DNA of 64,000 nt from Camarhynchus parvulus. Lineage: Eukaryota; Chordata; Aves; Passeriformes; Thraupidae. Positions 60,601 to 64,000 of the stretch are shown in pieces. The stretch is taken from contig NC_044585.1 of NCBI RefSeq assembly GCF_901933205.1, forward strand, positions 4,774,001 through 4,838,000, read 5' to 3'. The notes under the pieces are model-generated. The model was not told where the DNA came from and did no database searches. It was given only the letters and a program-made list of their open reading frames with translations. The position numbers were made by a program, and so were the translations under genes. Numbering within the stretch: position 1 is the first letter of the stretch; each line of letters opens with the position of its first letter.

Positions 60601-61874
60601 CATAATATCAGTAAAACAGTAGCAATGACAAGTCTCAGTCTCTGGAGGGAGGTTTGGAAACCTTGAAGACTCCTCCTAAATGAAGCCTCAAAGTTCCAGT
60701 TTCTCCCCAAATTCCCAGTCCTCCGCATGCCCAAGATTTAAAAATAATAAAAAAAATAAATCCAACACTTGCATAAATAAAATATAAATGGCATCCTGTG
60801 TTCTCTCCCACACCCCATTCTTCCTCCCTCCTCTTTCCTCATTGTTCATTCAACAGGAAGTTGGCTTCACTGTGAGGTACACCAAGCCATCTGTCAAAAA
60901 CATGGAAACAGTTAACAACGCACACAGAGGCTGGAACTACTTGTTACAGAGCCTATTTCAGGTCAGAACCATAGGCTGAGCTTTGGGAGAGCAACCCAAG
61001 CTGCAGAGCTGTGGCTGGTTAAACCAAATTCCAGCTTTTCCCTTCTGACAGAGGGAATGGCACTTTGCTGAAGTGGGAGCTCCTGTGGGATGCACCAAAG
61101 CTGACTGGAGAGCGCTCCGGGGAGAGAAGAATCCTCACAGCATTGGCACAGCAGAGCAGCTGAAGGAGTGTGGGCTAGTGGAACCCACAGATAATGCACA
61201 GACAAAGGTACAAGAGAATGGGACTGACATAGAAACACTTTTGGAAGTGTTTCTACTGGAAATAAAGGATAAGAATAAATTCTTAGGGATTTCTGAACTT
61301 CAGTGATCTTTGCAAAACCTCCATTCTGAAGTCAGACCAGCTCTGCTCTTTCAGTGTTGCTCTAGGCCAACTGTTGGGCTGTTGCCTGTGAATATGAGTG
61401 ACTCCAAACAGAGCCTGAACTGGTCCCAAGATGGGAAAAGACAGATCTGTCTGATTTTGAAATGAGTGGTTTTGAAGCCACATCTTGATTCACTAGACCC
61501 TCCAAAGGAGGGGGAAGCATATCTGATTCGGAAGTGAAATCATGCATTAGGTTGAGTTGCTTGGCAGAACTTCCAGCAACATCATACATCTCATTCCCAG
61601 GCTGGAATATCCTACCTAGAAAGGAACCAGGAGGTCACTCTGCAGTTTTTAAGTCCTTGACCCTGCTTGAGGCCACCCAAAAGAGCTGCCAAGGAGCAAT
61701 GGCTGCAGCAGCATTTGTTCTTCTTTCTTTCCAGAAAAAAAAAAGTGACCCCCATTTGCTCAGTGGTGGGAGAGAAGAGCCAGATGGCTGGACCTGAGCA
61801 AGGCACGCGACCCTGGAGGAGGAGACTGGGGGTGAAAGGTTCCATAAAACGATTACCAGGAAAACACACAACTG
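57641..61874. other. Unique non-coding DNA
   Basis: No gene or clear interspersed repeat is recognised over this stretch. A 23-base hairpin at 58339-58361 is listed separately. The longest frame, 188 codons at 59057-59623, has a basic stretch followed by a glycine/alanine-rich segment but no recognisable domain order, and it is treated as chance. Confidence 0.45.
58339..58361. repeat. Perfect short hairpin
   Basis: AGTACAGAAG at 58339-58348 is the exact reverse complement of CTTCTGTACT at 58352-58361, with a three-base TAC loop. A ten-base perfect stem with so short a loop is uncommon in unique DNA, but there is no T tract or promoter to suggest a terminator or small RNA. Confidence 0.85.
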
Positions 61875-62235
61875 GAAACAAATGCTAATAAAAATTGCAA
61901 CATTCGGAGATCAAACGCCTTAAATCATCACATTTCTTTAATTTAAAAATGCAGGATAAAAGAAACGAAAATGACTCTGCAGCACATTTAAGCCAACCCA
62001 GTATTTTCCAGGCATGTCCCTAATTTATTTCACAGCAGAGATTTTAAAGAGTAGTTATAAATTATCCCTAAACACAGAGGGAAGATTTGGGTTTATATGA
62101 GCACACCTAGAAAGTCATCCTCACCTTCAGAAACACCATCAACAAAAATCTTGTAGCATTAGAAAATATGCTTCATTCCAGAGCTTAAGTTAAAGGTATT
62201 TAAATCAGAATATTTCTATTTCCATTTCCTTTCAG
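61875..62235. promoter_or_regulatory. Candidate conserved non-coding element
   Basis: An AT-rich, repeat-free patch has GCTAATAAAAATTGC near 61884, an isolated-CpG word (ACATTCGGAGATC near 61901), CTTTAATTTAAAAATG near 61937, CCCTAATTTATTTC near 62018 and GTTATAAATTATCCC near 62055. Composition closely resembles known vertebrate CNEs. The role is inferred. Confidence 0.45.
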
Positions 62236-63579
62236 GAGATTTCTATTAGCTTCAAACCTAGACAGCACCAAGAACCACAGTAACCCTTAGTTCAAAGGGT
62301 CTGGTAAGGAGCAGGACAAGTTGCCAAGGTTTGGGGAAGAACCACCAAAAATACCAGCCCTAGAGCTGTTCTCCAGATCAGGTTTTTGCCTTTTTTACAG
62401 TCAAAACAGAGAAGGAAAGATTTGGAGCTTTATGTTTCATTCAGCCTCAGAAAACCTTTTAAAGGTTTTCTCCAAGCCATGGGCATGTCAAACTCCTTGG
62501 GCATTTCAGAGACCCCTCTAGTCCAACCCCCCAGTTTGGGAGTTTCTCAGGGCTGCCCAGACTCTGCTCATCCCCCCAGTGCACAATGGTCATAAACAAA
62601 CCCGAGGCCATGCTCTAAACATGAGCACTAAACAGAATTAATTGAAACAAAGCTTAACAAACAAAAATAAACCCAAAATGCACGACAGCATGTGGGAATT
62701 TGGGGCTAATCAGAACCAGCTCCCCTGTACTTCCAGCTCCCACTCAGTTTACAACCACTGAAAATGAAAACCTCTCCATTTTTAAGAAGCTACAATATTC
62801 TGATGACAATTTGTCTGAAGTCAAAGAGTAATTTTGTTGATCTTCCCCCCCAAGACATAAGCACCTCTGTACTTGAAGAAAAAGATAAAACCAGACTCTC
62901 ATGGCATCTCTGGGACCTGGACAGGAGCCAGGATTGAACATGACCTGCTCCAAACTCCATGGGCTCACCTTTCTCAGGATTGACACCTAAAGCCCAACTC
63001 CTGTAGAACCTTCCTGTCCTTGCAGCAAGACACTTGCAAGCTCTTTTAGGATTCGGAAACTGTTTGATAATTCTGTAAAAGACACATTTACTCATGAATG
63101 GAGCACCAGATAGGCCACACCCTTCTGCTCTGCAGCACTGCACACGCTTGGGTCGCTGCTGAGGCCCATTTTGCCTTTCCAGTGGTCCCCAAGGAACACA
63201 CCAAGCTTAGCATGGCATCAACACAAGCCAACATGAAACAAGGTGAGACTCCAGCTGGGCTCAGGTCTGTGCTCTGAATACATTGCAGGTGTAGTTTGTA
63301 CCCTGCTCATCACCTAAACCCACATCTGAATGTTGCCCCTTTCCCTCTTATGCAGCATTGATGATTAGTTTTGATCTGACTGGAATGAAGGAGGGATTGT
63401 GTAACTGTCTCAAGAACAGCCCAGCCCTGGGAGCTGCCTGGCCTTATCTCTCCTCTGGCCCTTGTTTGAAGATGGAGATGAAACCTGAAGACTTCCAAGG
63501 CATGGTTTTCCAAACCAGTAAATAAGTCTTATTCATGTCTCCTTCCAGGCCCTTCCACATGCCCCAGGAGGATGGCAGA
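62236..63579. other. Unique non-coding DNA, possible CR1 trace
   Basis: No gene is recognised. At about 62509-62535 'agacccctctagtccaaccc' resembles the complement of a CR1 3' region ('gacctc...tagtccaaccc'), but the match is too short to list as an element. Confidence 0.4.
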
Positions 63580-63850
63580 AGTCACAGGACCCTCATTTGT
63601 CACTTTTGTCATTTGTTTTTTTCCTCCAATGGCTCTCCTGCCTCTATCTAATCAGGGGGACGTTTCCTGTCTTTGTTCTCAACCATTCATCCTGCGGGAA
63701 TGATGATTATCATCAAACAGCATTAAAATAGAAAGCCTGGAGCCAGCACCCAATTAGCTTGGAGTTAGGGAGCCCTGGAAAGGAGCAACGGAAGAGACCA
63801 CAGACAGTCCAACTGGCAAAAATGGGCATTGAATTATGTGTCATTCAACC
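63580..63850. promoter_or_regulatory. Candidate conserved non-coding element
   Basis: A repeat-free patch contains TTGTCACTTTTGTCATTTG near 63597, CTATCTAATCAGG near 63644, GATGATTATCATC near 63701 (a perfect palindrome), AGCATTAAAATAG near 63719 and CAATTAG at 63751-63757. Isolated CpGs remain in GGGACGTTTCC and CTGCGGG. It looks like a developmental enhancer, by inference. Confidence 0.4.
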
Positions 63851-64000
63851 ACAGCATCATCCCACCTTCAAAAACAAACCTGGGTTTCAAACCCAGCATG
63901 GGCCAAGCTTGGAACCAACAAACATCATGTACATGTGCAGTGTCCCCAGTCAGCCAGGAGAATGTTCCAAGTGCCATTCCATTCACCAGTTTAAACCTCA

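Noticed and set aside
62509..62590. Possible CR1 3' remnant
   Set aside because: Only about 20 bases resemble CR1, with no tail and no continuation.
1..64000. CRISPR arrays, tRNA genes, rRNA, bacterial-type operons, riboswitches
   Set aside because: No regularly spaced direct repeats, no cloverleaf with A and B boxes, and no ribosomal RNA or prokaryotic gene organisation were seen.

Overview
The window looks like bird nuclear DNA, probably from a neoavian and plausibly a passerine. The clearest evidence is a set of CR1 LINE 3' fragments of the avian type. These carry the ATTCTATG-type tail and the conserved stretches about a first-sentence-like 'ggttgg...gacct...atc' segment. Other interspersed repeats are sparse. 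There are no operons, ribosome-binding sites, tRNA or rRNA genes, or CRISPR arrays. Open frames are short and match what random vertebrate DNA gives. I could not recognise a single protein-coding gene, so I list no CDS. The window is best read as intergenic DNA (a gene desert) or the inside of a very long intron.

Layout. From 1 to about 3.8 kb the sequence is unique and non-coding, with one patch at 1.2-1.46 kb that resembles a conserved non-coding element (CNE). A CR1 fragment lies at 3.84-4.16 kb. From 5.0 to 8.4 kb there is a cluster of CpG-rich DNA: a strong island at 5.03-6.25 kb, weaker CpG-rich patches after it, and a GC-rich decamer minisatellite at 8.19-8.27 kb. An AT-rich CNE-like block (7.24-7.86 kb) sits inside the cluster and ends at a 27-base poly(A). 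An A-rich strand-asymmetric tract (8.57-8.76 kb) and an (AC)n microsatellite (9.23 kb) follow.

From 9.3 to 64 kb the DNA is mostly unique, with moderate GC. Scattered AT-rich patches carry TAATTA, forkhead-like, SOX-like and octamer words, as vertebrate developmental enhancers often do. The most striking lie at 22.3-22.7, 42.4-42.9, 45.7-46.0, 47.6-48.1, 57.3-57.6, 61.9-62.2 and 63.6-63.85 kb. Further CR1 pieces lie at 33.3-33.7, 47.13-47.41, 53.82-54.09 (two tails in series) and 55.18-55.26 kb. A much older SINE-like element is at 50.5-50.7 kb, and a possible old palindromic repeat is at 52.6-52.7 kb.

Interpretation (inference). A CpG-island cluster with many CNE-like patches on one side suits the regulatory domain of a developmental gene whose coding exons lie outside the window, or whose first untranslated exon lies in the island. 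I did not find a new biological system here. Conservation was judged by composition and motif density only, because no alignment was possible.
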